Shown: piece by piece, positions 49,511-62,900 of the stretch
Position numbering within the stretch: position 1 is the first letter of the stretch
How the letters are laid out: each line of letters begins with the position of its first letter
NCBI GenBank assembly: GCA_013396635.1
Contig: WBMW01000604.1
Span: 1-64,000, forward strand
Length of the DNA: 64,000 nucleotides
Source of the DNA: Penelope pileata
Taxonomy: Eukaryota; Chordata; Aves; Galliformes; Cracidae
Direction: 5' to 3'
Made by a program: the position numbers and the translations under genes
Notes under the pieces: model-generated
Database searches by the model: none
The model's input: the letters and a program-made list of their open reading frames with translations, nothing else
Told to the model about the DNA's origin: nothing

Positions 49511-50812
49511 TTGTTGCTTAGTTGACTTTCTGGTTTTCTGGACAGTGTTACTTTTTGACTGATGCTGGAGCAGTTTTGCTCTCATCATTGGGGTAATCCT
49601 TACAGTTAGACATTAAGGTGGCAATACAAGGTAGCACCAACATCATCAGCTGGCTTTTGAAACGGCTTGAAGACTATTGCTGGCTTTGGCTGTTCTGTTT
49701 AAATGCTTGGGTGGAGGTCAGTGTTTTCCTTGAATGTAAAAAGCTGAGACAATGCCATCAGATGCTGAGGTAAGCATTGATAGTAAGCTGTGAGGGTAAA
49801 GGCATGTGACTGGCTTTGATGTTTTCAGTGCAGCGTTGCTGAATATACTTTCACTCAGCAGTTATGTAGCAGTGCTTTCAAAACTCCTCCTTTTCCCTCC
49901 TTCCCTGTTTATGGTGTTGGAAAGAAAATCTCAGTAGTCTAAATAATAATGAAAATTGTGTTGATATGTAATGAAAATAAAAGCCTGATATATGAGGCAA
50001 AACAACATTTTTTGTAGGAAGGTTTCATTTTGCAGATCCTATGCTGACACTGCACAAAGAATTACATGGCTTTCATTTGTGTTATATTACCCTAAAGATA
50101 AGTTTCTAAACAGAATTTCTTAATTGTAGAAACCAATTTGACGTGCTGCCTGCGTGTATTGTTCTCCCAAATCCTGAAAATAAAGTCCCTTTATTGTGGC
50201 CTCTCAAAAAGACCTGTCACTAACTGGAAAATGCCCTTAATAAAACATAGGGACACAGGCACAGCATTTTATAGGTTCTGTAGTGTGGAATACATTCTGC
50301 TTTGAACTGACACAGATTTGCAAACTCAGTTTGGTTGCTATTTTTTTTTCATCTGAGGAGGATATGTTCTGTTCCAGTAACAGCCAACATGTAAAAATGA
50401 ACCTGCATTCTTCAAATGTTGTTGCTGCAGACACCTGGTTCACATCAACACATTCCCTTTGTGTATGGCAGGATTTTTAAAAACATATTCTTCTGCAAAT
50501 GTTCATAAATGCTATAATCTTTTTTTTAAAAATCTAGATTTTGCTTAAATGTTAACGTTTTTAAAAATGCTTTTATAAACTTGGAGAGAATATTAAAAGC
50601 CAAAGCAAGTTTGTGGAGGTTGTTAATCTGAATTAAGCAAATTTAAGTACACAAATGCTTTATATTCTTGGGAAACACTTTTGCTTTATGCATGTAATAT
50701 ATTTAAAATTTGATTTATAGATCCTGTCTTTCCCCTTAAAACAGAGTAACCTTTAGTGGAACACTGCTGACTGAAGCGTAGACACCTGATTGTAATTTGT
50801 TCTTTTTGGCAG

Positions 50813-50917
50813 GTTCAGACAAGAATCTGATGGTCTTTCCCTGACAAATGGAGAACTATTTCCAAGCAGAGGCATATAACCTCGATAAGGTTTTAGATGA
50901 ATTTGAGCAAAACGAAG
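50813..50917 (+). CDS. ZFYVE9: ZFYVE9 first coding exon (ATG at 50848)
   Basis: Acceptor TTTTTGGCAG, 35 bases of 5' UTR including a four-codon uORF, then 70 coding bases to GAAG|GTGAGT. It encodes residues 1-23 plus the first base of D24. Confidence 0.94.
50830..50844 (+). promoter_or_regulatory. ZFYVE9: Four-codon uORF (MVFP) immediately before the ZFYVE9 start
   Basis: ATG GTC TTT CCC TGA lies in the 5' part of the first coding exon. Its TGA ends three bases before the main ATG and is in the same frame. Both ATGs have C at -3 and G at +4. The layout would force leaky scanning or reinitiation, and the TGA rules out an N-terminal extension. Confidence 0.7.
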
Positions 50918-53900
50918 GTGAGTCATTTTGAACAAAATCACAGGTACATAATCTACAGGGAAAACCATTGGAGAGGGAGAGGTCTATGATACAATTCTGG
51001 TTTTTGAGTTACAAATTCATCTCAGAACTTGGGAGACAATTCTGTTAATTTGATATGGTGTGTCGTAAGTACTTAAGTGCATTTTTCTTCAGCTTCCATT
51101 CATCTTGTTTATTTGTTTAAAAATTTGTTTATTTTTTCATAGAAATTCTTCGATAAACTTTAAAGAAAGGCTTTTTGGAGCTTAATCTCAGTAGCTATGT
51201 TTTTTTAATTCATTTTAAACAAATCAGACAAAACATTTTTATTCTAAGCAGCTTTTGCAGTTTTGGAAGACTCAAGCGTAGAAATGTTTTATGAGGTCAC
51301 ATAAATCATATAATGAGAGTTAGCATATTTCAAGTATTAAAGATTTTGCTTTGTCTAATTGCTACTTCTGTGCTGGCAAATAGGTTAAACATTTAATAGG
51401 AATGGAAGTCTTTCTAGGCATTTCTAGCTATCTAAATTATATTAATTGATACTTCTAAAATTGTTTGTGCAAATTCAGCCTGATAGTAATTGCGTAGCTC
51501 TAAAATTCTTCTGTTCCAGAAGCATTGTGCAACTAGACTATTAATGGTTGATCAAGGATGCTGGTTTTACAAGATGTTTTACTAATCTACCAGTATTTGA
51601 ACATCTTTTGTGTTTGGGGCATTCTAATACAACAAAGTTAATAGAATCTATAGTGTTAACAGGACAGTAAGTTGTCTCATTCATTGTATAAACAATTTTT
51701 CAGATGCCGCTGTTTCACCTACACTGTTGGGTGCAAAGTGGAATCAGATTCTAGACCCTCCTTCTCGTCGTCTGTCATACAACCTGACCGTGGCTGATGT
51801 GAATGAAGCTACAACTCCTAATGAATGTCAGCAGAGATTAAAGTCTTTCTCCTTGTCTCATTCAGTGACTACACCAGCAGGAGGAGAGGATCGCTGTGCT
51901 AATGGAAAGGATTTTAGCCTAAGCCCAGAGACTCCAGTCATGTGGATTGATGATCAGGCAGCAGCAGATGATCAGTTGATTAAAAGAAATAGTAATCGGG
52001 ATGATCAGTGTAACACTGTGGAAACAGGAGAAAAGAAATGTGGAACTATAGCTTGCTTGCCAGAGGAGAAAAATGTACTAGTGGTGGCAGTCATGCATAA
52101 CTGTGACGGAAGAACACTACAAAGTGGTGACTTGCTGGATTGTACAAATTACAACAGTCAGTCCCTAACGGACACTATTAGCTTTACACTGGATAATGAA
52201 AACCAACAGAGTGATCAGTTTAGTGTTACTGTAAATGGATCCATGGAAAAAGATACAGATACAGAAAAGCAAGTAAATCGGCTCCATGCTGAAGATGACT
52301 CTGTAAGTCATTTGATTAATGCTTCATCTGAAACTCTGACCGTTGCATGCCCCTCCTCTTGCTTAAAGGATGATTTTAATACGAGTAAAGATTCACTGCT
52401 TTCAGAAGCTACAGCTGCAGGGATTAATGCAGTGACTCTCTTACAGAGACCTGTTGATGGTACCATTAAAATGCAAGAAAATTGTGTATCAGTTGAAAAT
52501 TTTAGTAGTAAAGCCATTCCTCAGAGAACAGATCTAGAAGTTAAAAACTTTTCTTCTGGTTCAAATAATGGAACCTTAGGAGAAGAAATGACCCAACAAA
52601 GACATTCGAGGTTATCTGGGCTTGAGGAAGCTTGTCAACCTAGTGTGGCTGGAAGTGGCAACTACACGGAATGCGTTGCAGAACATTTTGCTTCTGAGAA
52701 TGTTAGTGCCATTGAAAGCGAAGTCATTGAATGTGATAAAAATCTTGGCGCATCTGAAGCGCTCGGCATGGAAGAGTGTTACCCTGAATCTCAGGAGATG
52801 ACTAATTGGGAACTGACTAGATTGAATGATATGAATAATAAGCAAACTCTGGAAGAGAATGAAAGACTTTTGCAGACAAAACAGCCTGATGAGGCATGTA
52901 GTAGTAGCAAAGAAGGTGGAGATGGGAAGATGGAGGCAGGCATAGACTTAAAAGGGACTGGTACAGATGAGCTTGAAGGGTCCAGTCTCTCTGATGTGAT
53001 GGGTACATCAACAGCAAGCTCTCTGTCTAATGGTTGTGATTCCTATGGAATGCAGAACCCAGTCGTTGCTCATGTTCCAAAGACTTTACCCTCCAAGGAA
53101 GACTCGGTAACAGAGGAAAAGGAGATTGAGGAGAGCAAGTCAGAATGTTACTCTAACGTTTATGAACAGAGAGGAAATGAGACCGCAGAAGGGAGCGGTC
53201 TTATTTTAAACAGCGCTGGTGACCACATAAAGAAAAATTATTTACATAACCTCTGTAGTCAGGTGCCATCCATGCAAGGGCAAACTTCACCAAAACCAGT
53301 GACTAATCTGCAATCTATCAGTGTTCCTTTTGGTGGTGCAAGACCTAAACAACCCACAAATCTTAAATTGCAGATTCCAAAGCCATTATCGGACCACTTA
53401 CAAAATGACCTTGTTCCCCCAAACTGTGGAGGTAATAGTAAAAACAAAAATATCTTTGGTAAGACTCAGTTAGGGGATACCTTGACGGGAGACGTGTTTC
53501 CTGGTGAAACATCATTAAATGCCTCTGTTACTGATACTAATGGAGAACATTTGGAAGAGTATGAATCTGGAGTTTCTAATAGTCCGTGCCTTGCAGTAGC
53601 CCCAGATAGTCCAGATAATGATCTCAGAGCTGGTCAGTTTGGAGCTCCAGCCAGAAAGCCTTTTACTACTTTGGGTGAGGTGGCTCCAGTTTGGGTTCCA
53701 GATTCTCAAGCACCAAACTGTATGAAGTGCGAGGCGAGATTTACGTTCACGAAAAGAAGGCATCATTGCAGAGCTTGTGGGAAGGTGAGTTCCTAATCCG
53801 TGAGTAAGCTCAAAGCATGATTTTTGTTGCTGATATCGATGAATTTTGTTGTGGTGGTGTAAAATCAAAACAGAGGACTTTGTAAGCCACTGGCTGTAGT

Positions 53901-56900
53901 TGACTGTGACATCTCTTCCTAAAAAGCTGTGTTTGGATTGCAAAGGAAAAACAGAAACTTCTAAGCTCTAATCTGTTTAGGTTCTAATAAAGAATAAAAC
54001 TATTTGTTATTCATAGCTGTGAGATTAATTATCTTGTATGAGCAGTGTATTAGCTGATTGCAATAATCAACATGCATTGGATTCATATGGAACTACTATG
54101 AAATGGCTAAGTGCAGGAAACTAGTTAGCAGAAATTACCGCATCAGTAATCCCATTAAAGATACAGAAACATGTTGATGGGAATTGGAAGCGTGCTGTGG
54201 AATTGCTGGCATTCTTGGTGGTTCAGATGGCTGTTCAAACTGTTCTTTTAAGCTTTCTTTACTATTTTTTTCTCATTTCTCATATCACATCTTCTCCTGT
54301 AAAGAATGTATCTTTGCTCATGGGGAAAAAAAAAAAAATAAGTAAGTTCTCTGTGGTCTGATGGATGGATGCATAGTGAGAAATTTTGTAACGAAGACAA
54401 CAAAAACATAATTCCTGTATTTCATTATTGGCTTTTTTTTTTAAAATTTATTTGAGAAACGTCATCTAGGACAAAGACACAAAGACACACAAACAAAGAC
54501 AAAGACACAAAGACACATAAGACACAAAGTCTTATGTGTCAAGTTTATGATAAATGTTTAGCTTCTAAAGTATTCTCAAATGTTTTGTTACTGAAACACG
54601 AGTCGATGGCATGTGGGAAATAGGAACACAGGAAAAAATACGATTATTCAAAAGAGGTAAACTAACACTCTAGTCAAGTAGATATTCATGAATAGTTTTA
54701 AGACAAAAAGAAGCATTTAAACCCACTAAAAATTATGGTAAAAGTAACTCTGGTCTATTTAGGACCCTATCCAGCTGTTTCTGAAATTGATCAGAGGACC
54801 CTTCTGATTGCTATGGGCATGATCTGTATTAGCTACCAGAAAAGTGCAGGGAGGCAGAGCAACTTGAGCAGACAACCTAAAAGAATGCAAATTCATCTGG
54901 ACACCTCAAACCCTCAATGCCTGTTTCCGGAAGAAGCCTGCCAGAAAACAGACTGCTCCTCTGTGATGGACCGTGTAGGTGTACCATTTCCCTGTTCAGT
55001 AAGCAAAAGGTATAGCGCTCAATTTCTTCATTACATCATCAGCTAAGTAGATCTTATTCAAATTTGATTTTGGGACCTGCTGAAAAGTCACTACCAGGAC
55101 ACTTTTGACTGTTAAACAGATTTGTTATGCACTCGTTAACGACTTCCAGTTGCTTGCTTCTGCCATCCTGTTGCACACTGTTTGCAGTGCAGGTCCTGAG
55201 GGGGAGCTGGTAGCCACAGGAGATCAATAAGCATCATGAGGGGCACATGCCTACCTTTTGTGCACCTTTCAGTTAATATCAAAGGGCTCAATCTCATTCT
55301 CATTGCAGTTAAGGAGCATCTGTAAGGCATATCAGTTAAAGGAACTGTGTCCATCCTTTTATCTTTGTGTTAACTTACACAGTCAGGTATTTTGGTCCCA
55401 TTCTTGATTTGATGCGATTACAGTTTTCATTTACAGAATGTTGTCTACTTTTTGTTTGCTTGTTTGTTTTAAACAAGGTTATTGCTGATGTTTAATTACT
55501 TCTCTGTAATGATTGAAGCCCTGAAATGCACAAATCAGAAGCAGAGAGTGAGAATAACCATAAGCGAAATGGGCAAAACAAATACATAGCAAAAAAATGC
55601 AGTGTCTTTTTTTCTTTTCTTTTTTTTTTTTTTCCCTTTAAACTACTGTAGACAAGCCCTGAGAAGAACAACCAGCATTGTTTCGGATGACACATAGGAA
55701 ATGGATAAAATAAAAGGTCCCTCTGCTCTGTAGACAAAATTATTTCTCAGTTATGAAAAATACATGTGTTAGTATTTAATATTCTTGGAGTGTTCTTAGA
55801 CTAAACCTCAGAAGGGCTTGTTTCTAGAAGCTTTTGTTAGCTAATATTGCTGGGCCAAATTCGCACATGTGCAGTCAAAAAATGCTGCAGATATTGCTGT
55901 GGAGCTTCTTTTTTAAGTTTTTTTACATTTTTTTCTCCAAAGAAAACACTCACTCCTAAACACTAAGAATCAGTGTAAGCCAAATAGTACTTTAGCACTT
56001 GCTGCAGATTGCTTCACAACATTTAAGTCCTGTAACATTTCTGGGAGGGGAGAAACCAAAGGCTTTCAAAGGCAAGCTCTAATGGATCTAGCTGTAGTGG
56101 CTTGAGCCATGCTCAGCTGTCTGCTCTTGCACTCTGCCCTTCCCATAGCCATCCCCAGGGCAAGTCATGCTGACCATGTGTCTGTGGTGGGGTGACTACT
56201 GTATCACAGTAACGCTTGTACTCCTATCAAATGCATGAATCTCTGTTAAAGAACTGGAGAGATAATGTCTTCATGTTGTACAATTACTTGTTTCTAGGGG
56301 AATGATCATGGGAATAAAGATTTTTGAATGCAAGCTTTAGAACAGTAAAGCCAAGCTTTTAAGCCTTACGAGGAAAAAGACAGTGTGGTGGTGGTGAATG
56401 TATCCATTTCATTTGGAAATGAAAATTGCATTTAAAAATAGTTGAGTGGCACCTGGGAAGTCTACCTCTGTTTTTAATTTCAGGATAATAATTGCAAAAT
56501 TAATGGAAGATACAAACCTCAGGGGAATGAAAGGAAGTAATACACTTACAGTAAATTTTGAATTAGAATTAAGAGCCTGAAGAATGTATGTGAACACATT
56601 CATAAATTTAGCCTTATATATTTATGTATTTTCCATTGTCAGATGAAACAATTATCTTTGGTAGGAAAAACAGAAAAATTGTATGTCATCTTTTTTCGGA
56701 CAAACAAAGCTTTAGATATAGAAATCACCAAAACCCTTAACAACTGAAGCTTTAACAACCCCAATCATGCCATGTCGTTTTTTTGTGGCATGAATTACCA
56801 AGATAAATGAGTTGGTGATTGTTAATAATGGGACCATATTGTTGGTTGTGCTGGATTATGTCCTTCCTCTGCATCTTCCCCTCTACTCAGCGCTGGTGAG

Positions 56901-59900
56901 GTCACACTTGGAGTCCTGTGTCCAGTTCTGGGCTCCCCAGTGTAAGAGAGACTTGAGCACACTGGTAAGAGTCCAGCACAGGGCCCCTGAGATGATGAAG
57001 GACCTGGAGCACCGCTCTGATGAGGAGAGGCTCAGAGAGCTGGGACTGTTCAGTCTGGAGAAGAGGAGGCTTGGGAGATCTTAGCAATGTCAATGTACCT
57101 GAAGAAAGAGTACAATGAAGATGGAACCAGGCCCTTTTCAGTGGTACCCAGGGCCAGTACCAGAGGCAATGGACACAAACTGGAATGTAAGGGATTCCCT
57201 GTGACTGTCAGGAAGCATTTCTGTGCTCCATCGCTCACATAGCACAGGTTGAGGTTTTGGGGAGAAGTTTTAGGGTCTCCTCAAAAGCTGCTTCTTCAAA
57301 AGCTGCCTGGATATGGGCCTGGGCACCCTACTCTGGGTGTCCCTGCTGGAGGAGGGGTTGGAGTAGATGGACCCAGAGGTTCCTGCCAACCTCAACCACT
57401 CTGTGATTCCGTCGTTCCTACTGTCAGAAAGCTGATGCAGCAGAGGGGAGGAGGTATAGGTGTTGTCATTGTCTGTTTTCCCTTTTAATATTTAGATCTT
57501 GGGGACTGTTGCCTTTGGGAGCTTTGCTGAGTGCATAATGCATTGTTTGATAAAAGGTCCTAAATTAGATATTAATTTGTGAAGTTGTTTATTATTAAGA
57601 CATTGATTTTTTTCCATGTTCAATACTGAAATTTCAAGTGGAAGTTTCTCCCAGAGAACTGAAAGGCAGTAAAATGTCTCTAAAATATGCTGTGCTGTTG
57701 TTATTACCATTACCTAGAAATCTTGTAAAATGAGTGAAGGTGTAAATGCAGAAATAAGATTTTTAAAGCACATTTGCATTTTATTTTTGCATGAAAATGT
57801 TTTGTTGCGGAAATGTTTACACCGACATATTTAGGAAATACTAAAATGAAGTGAGGTAAGCTCTTGGTTCTTCAGATTCAATTTCCAACTCTCACATTGA
57901 AATGTGGAGCTTATTTTGTATGTGCTTCTTTTAAACATTTGCCACTAAAAGACCGTGAAGGTGCCTGGAAAGTGGTCATAATTTGGTGTGATCTTTAACT
58001 TGATTGAAATTTAGTTAGGCTCACATATGTTTTTATATGAGAATCTTCTGTAGTTTATTGTCTGTGTTAGAGAAGTACTGCTGCTGAAGTGATGATGGAA
58101 TTATTTTTTTGATTAAGAAGGCATTCCAAATCATAGTAACACGTAGTTAACTGTATATTTAAAACCACCACCGAGTAAAATGTGAAATTCTTTCTTGGTA
58201 TCTGAACTCATTTGTTGTGTAGCTGTTGCTGTTTCTAGATTTCCCAAATGTGATGTTATTGTTCTGCATGAAACAAGTATTCATCAGTATCTTCAGCTTA
58301 CCTGAGTAACAAACAACCCTGAGAAGATACTGTTGCAGTTTTTGTTTGTTTGTTTTAAAGATAATATTATTATTTAAAACAAAACAAAATCACTGAGACA
58401 CACTGATTTATTTGTTCTGTGTGATTGCAAGTGCTGTTGTAGGAACATGTCAGTATTTGTTTTGGGGCAAAAGCCATCCTTATGTTGTATGGCTTTGCTT
58501 GTTTGGAGGAAGCCTCAACGCTGTTTTCTGCCCAGGACTTTGGGAGCTGTTAGGTGCAGCTCAGGTGAGAAGTGCTAGTAGTGCAGCTGCACCTCTGCAG
58601 CCAGTTGTATCTCCAGAGACCTTGCTGTGTCCCTCTTTAGCAGCCAGTGTGCATAGAGTGTGGTTCATGATTTTTCTGAAGTGTTATGATGCCGTAGTGT
58701 TTGTAAGTAAGTAAATATGAGCTTATTTTTTTTCCTTAATAGATGAAGCAAGATTTTCCTGCAGTACCAATGTCATACAGGTTTCTAAAATGTCTCATTT
58801 TATCTGTTGAACACTTGAAATGTTTTGATACATCAGTATTCAGTTGACTGAGGAATATATATGAAGACATTAAACAGCTAGAGTTGCTAATAAAGATGAA
58901 TCGTACTGCTGCAAATAAAAATGATTTGTCTGAATTAAGCTCTGCCACAGCAATCTCTTATGTAGAGAGAACTGGTGTGTTTAAACATAGTTGATTCTAG
59001 AAAGTAATCATGCTTCAAGACTGAAATTAATTTTCAAATGGTTAAATCTGTGAGGGATTGTAATGTGGTAGGAATTTAATAAGCTATTGTCATGTACGTA
59101 AAATATATTTTAAAAAAAATACCACCATGAAGTATCAGGACAACATGCATTTATGTGCTGCAGATACTACTGCTTCACTGGGATTAGTGGGATGGAGTCT
59201 TGGGCAGACAGTAGTCCCTGTGGCTTTAATGGGAAAAGACTGATGATTTTCCTCCTTATTTTGCATATCTTGAGCTTTACCAATGTTCTCTTGTCTGAAT
59301 TCATCAGTTCATTGCATGTCTTTGAATGACACTTAAGCTTTTTCCCTTTGGGTTCCAGGTTTTTTGTGCAGCATGCTGTAGCCTGAAGTGCAAGTTGCTG
59401 TACATGGATCGAAAGGAAGCTAGAGTCTGTGTAATCTGCCACTCAGTACTAATGAATGGTAAGTGGGGGGAGAACCTGAAACGCAGAGCTTCCCTGGCTG
59501 TGTGTCGAGCTGCAGTTATGATTAAAAACAAGAAAAACAAACAAAAAAAAAACAACACAAAATGCTTTTATGTGTATGGGCAAATGTTCTAAAACGTCTC
59601 TAGAAGTTCCCTGCTCAGCCAATAGGGCCTGCTTGCTTGACTTCTCATGCTTGGAATCATCTGCTCCTGTGCTCTTAAAAAGTGAGCAGCACTGATGGGT
59701 ACCCAGTTTCTTCAAAAGCAGATTCCCAGGGAACCTTACTAGCTAGTAGGCCAAATATAAAGAGACAGGAAATGTAGACTGTAATATCTAGAAATTAAGA
59801 GCAAGTCCCAACAAAGACAATGTTGAAGAAGTGCTAAAATGTTGCATTTTGAGGTGGAGAAAATAGCATGTTTCAAAGTGTACAAGAACAAGGAAGTACA

Positions 59901-62900
59901 CACACCTGGCAAGAGACAGCTGGCTCCTTTTAGTGGTGAGTAGGATTTGTTTTCTGCTGGGGGAAGGGAGGAATATGAAAATATTTCAGTTGAAACCAGA
60001 AGTGTTCTTGTAAAAAGGCATAATAAAATTGATCATGTTATAATGATTTCCTTTTAAAAGCCTTTCTGTCCCGTTGCCAGGATGGATACACGTTAATGGC
60101 AGCAGAGAGTGACACCACTGCTTGGTTTATTAGAGAGAGAGAGCTACTTAGGTGTGTTTGCCTCTCAGCTACCTCTGCCTTGCTATCCCTGCTGCAGTGC
60201 TTTGTGGTGATGCTTTTGGTTACTGATTATTTACCTCATAGTGTGATCATGTCTGATCTCTCCAGATTCTTGCAGTTTCTTTTCCGTTTTTTTTTTCCCC
60301 CTTTTTCACTCAGTGCAGCGGGTTAAGCATCTCTGCACAGGTTTGGATTTGAGGATAGGAATAACACTTTAAAAGTTAATTCATCTGACTGCTCCATACC
60401 TGCTTTGTATTTTAGTAAGATCTTGAGGGTGGATAGTGTTGTTTTTTTTCCCTGATGCTGTTCCATGGGCAGGATACACAGTTCAGAAGTGTCCATTGCC
60501 ACTGTTGCTATATTTTCAGTTGGTAGATATGCTGAGTTGGCACTTGGTTAGATAAAGAGAAGGCTTTAAAACGGTTGTTTTACTCTGCTGTGAATTTTCT
60601 CATTATGGGATCTTGGAGGAGTAACTTTTTGATGCATTTTTTAATACTTCTTTCTGGACATATACTCTAAATGCATATGGAATTGCTGTTAAAAACGCTT
60701 CAATTTAATTAATCTTTCTTCTCAAATGTCAGTACCTTTTCCACTGATAGCATTTCAACCTACTGGTTTTGCAGATTGATGGGAAGAAGTAGGAGGGTTT
60801 GTGTTCTGTTTGTTTTTTTCAGTCTTGTTATCTTCACGTTGGTTTTCTGACAATTCATAAGCAAAGGAGCCTAGAGATGTCTGTGATATATTCAGACTTA
60901 AGCTGCTCTGAGAATTTGGGTGTTGTGACATTTATGCCTGACTGAAGGACTACATCTATTTGTAACTAACTAACATGGACAGGCTGGTAACTTGCACAGC
61001 TACAAGCCTTTCTTACAGATGAAAAAAAGTAATAGCATAGAGGTACAGTCTGCTCCTCTATCTAGGAGAGATATTTCCCTGTGACAGAAGTTATCAACAG
61101 AAATTTTGTATGTTATGATTAGAATTGAGGCTCATGTCATTCCTTCAAAATTGATAGCATACGGGTTTTTTTTTTTTTTTTTTTAAAATAATGAAGAATA
61201 TAAGTTAATCTGTAGTAGTCTGCCTTAGATATAAAGAAATTTAAGGTATTTTTTCTCATATACTAAAGATAAATCTGCTCAGGTCTCCTGTAGGAGATAA
61301 AACATTTATGGTAAGGACATCCATTGTCCATCTGTAAAGCCTAATGGAGTACAGTGCAATAAAGATACATGTAATAAGAATTGAGTTCTAAAAGATGAAG
61401 CAAAATGAGGCATGAGGAACTGAACATCATTCAGGTCAAGTGTACTGCTACTCTTTCAGAAAATATTTCTGTATGAACTGACATTTTCATTGCATAGGAT
61501 CAGTGATCGTTCTCCTAATGCTGTGCATTTGGTTGTTTAATTACAGTCTCCTTGGCTTTTAAATTGTCCATGAAAGGTGGCAGGATCCAGAGCCACTGTA
61601 GCTGAGACCATTAACACAGTGTTTTGGAGTCATAGGTACTTTCCTCTGCTCATGTTTCTTTTTCTTTGTTTGCTTTAGCTCAAGCCTGGGAGAACATGAT
61701 GAGTGCCTCAAGCCAGAGTCCTAACCCTAACAATCCTGCTGAATACTGTTCTACTATCCCTCCTTTGCAGCAGGCTCAGGCATCAGGTGCCCTGAGCTCT
61801 CCACCTCCCACTGTCATGGTACCTGTGGGAGTTTTGAAGCATCCTGGAGCAGAAGGTAAGCATAGTTCTATTTTTTTTCCTCCCCCCATCTTGCAAATGA
61901 AGCAGTGAGATTGCTTCAGATAGATTTTTAGCCATCCAAGGTATAGTATTTTAGGGTTTAATAGTCATAAACAGGAATAACAGAAGTTTTGGACTCACGT
62001 AACAGCAATCCCCCACCAAGACAACAACACTTCCCCAAGCAGCAGCCAGTTCCCCCAGGAGATGCACTCCCCTCGGTGGCTGGCTCTTAAATGAGCCCAG
62101 GGCAGCCCCACCCTGGGTCCAACCCTTCCAGTCACCTAGGGGAGCACAGGTGCAAACGATTTGCCTGTGCTCCCCAGGCAGCCACTGCCCTTCACCAGGT
62201 GCTTAATCACTGATTCAGGCTGTCACCTTGTGTTCCCCTCACACCCCTCTTTGAGTTTAGCTGTAGTAAGAAGTTGGTAAGAATATCTCCACTTCATCTG
62301 TGCTGAAAACTCTAGCTAATGCCACTGTGACATTCCTGCCCTCGCTGGAGACAGTAGGTTTTTAAGGACAAGTAAACCATTCTCAGCAGATGAGTGTTTA
62401 GTTTATGTGTGATGCTGCCCTAGGGAATATACTAGATGATGTCCTAAGTCCCTTCCAGCCCACATGTCACCGTTTGTTCATTATTTATAGTTTTGCTCTT
62501 CAGTGGTGGAATTTTCCAGTCAATGTTGCTGTGAGATGTTAAATACCTTTTTTTTTTTCTCTCTAGTGGCTCAACCTAGAGAACAAAGACGTGTTTGGTT
62601 TGCTGATGGGATATTACCCAATGGAGAAGTTGCTGATGCAGCAAAATTGACAGTAGCTGGGTCAACTTCTACAGGAACCTTAGCAGTATCACATGACCCA
62701 ACAAAACCCGTAACCAACAACGCTTTATCAGCAGAAGTAAGGAAACATTACACTGTTCACCACTCAAAATACTATGCTTGCTTTGGTCATAAATGGTAGT
62801 AGCTTCTGTCATTTCAGGAAGACTAACGTGGGAAATCTGTTGAGGTTTGTCTTAGTGTGTTGTATAGCAAGTGTCCTTGCTTATTTTGATGTTCGCAGCG

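Larger units (their letters stand above)
44545..50812 (+). other. ZFYVE9: ZFYVE9 intron before the first coding exon
   Basis: AT-rich DNA with a CR1 fragment (47180-47550), a poly-T run (about 49148-49165) and a MIR-like patch (about 49380-49510). No other gene was recognised. Confidence 0.65.
53785..59358 (+). other. ZFYVE9: ZFYVE9 intron interrupting the FYVE domain
   Basis: A 5.6-kb intron from GTGAGT to TTCCAG. It contains an ACAAAGAC-type tandem tract with a hairpin (54470-54540), a T-rich run (about 55618-55634) and a CR1 LINE fragment (56848-57420). An open frame of 103 codons at 54735-55046 shows no family motif. Confidence 0.9.
61856..62566 (+). other. ZFYVE9: ZFYVE9 intron with repeat-derived segments
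   Basis: A 711-base intron. The middle (about 61990-62260) is unusually C-rich for the neighbourhood and holds a strong hairpin (62135-62178). The 3' part looks like a CR1/L3 LINE tail (about 62335-62472). Confidence 0.9.

Noticed and set aside
53785..53796. Extension of the large ZFYVE9 exon by three residues to a stop
   Set aside because: This is read-through of a strong GTGAGT donor. The FYVE domain continues correctly in the exon at 59359.
54735..55046. A 103-codon open frame in the ZFYVE9 FYVE intron
   Set aside because: No recognisable domain, mid-intron position and no good splice sites flanking it.
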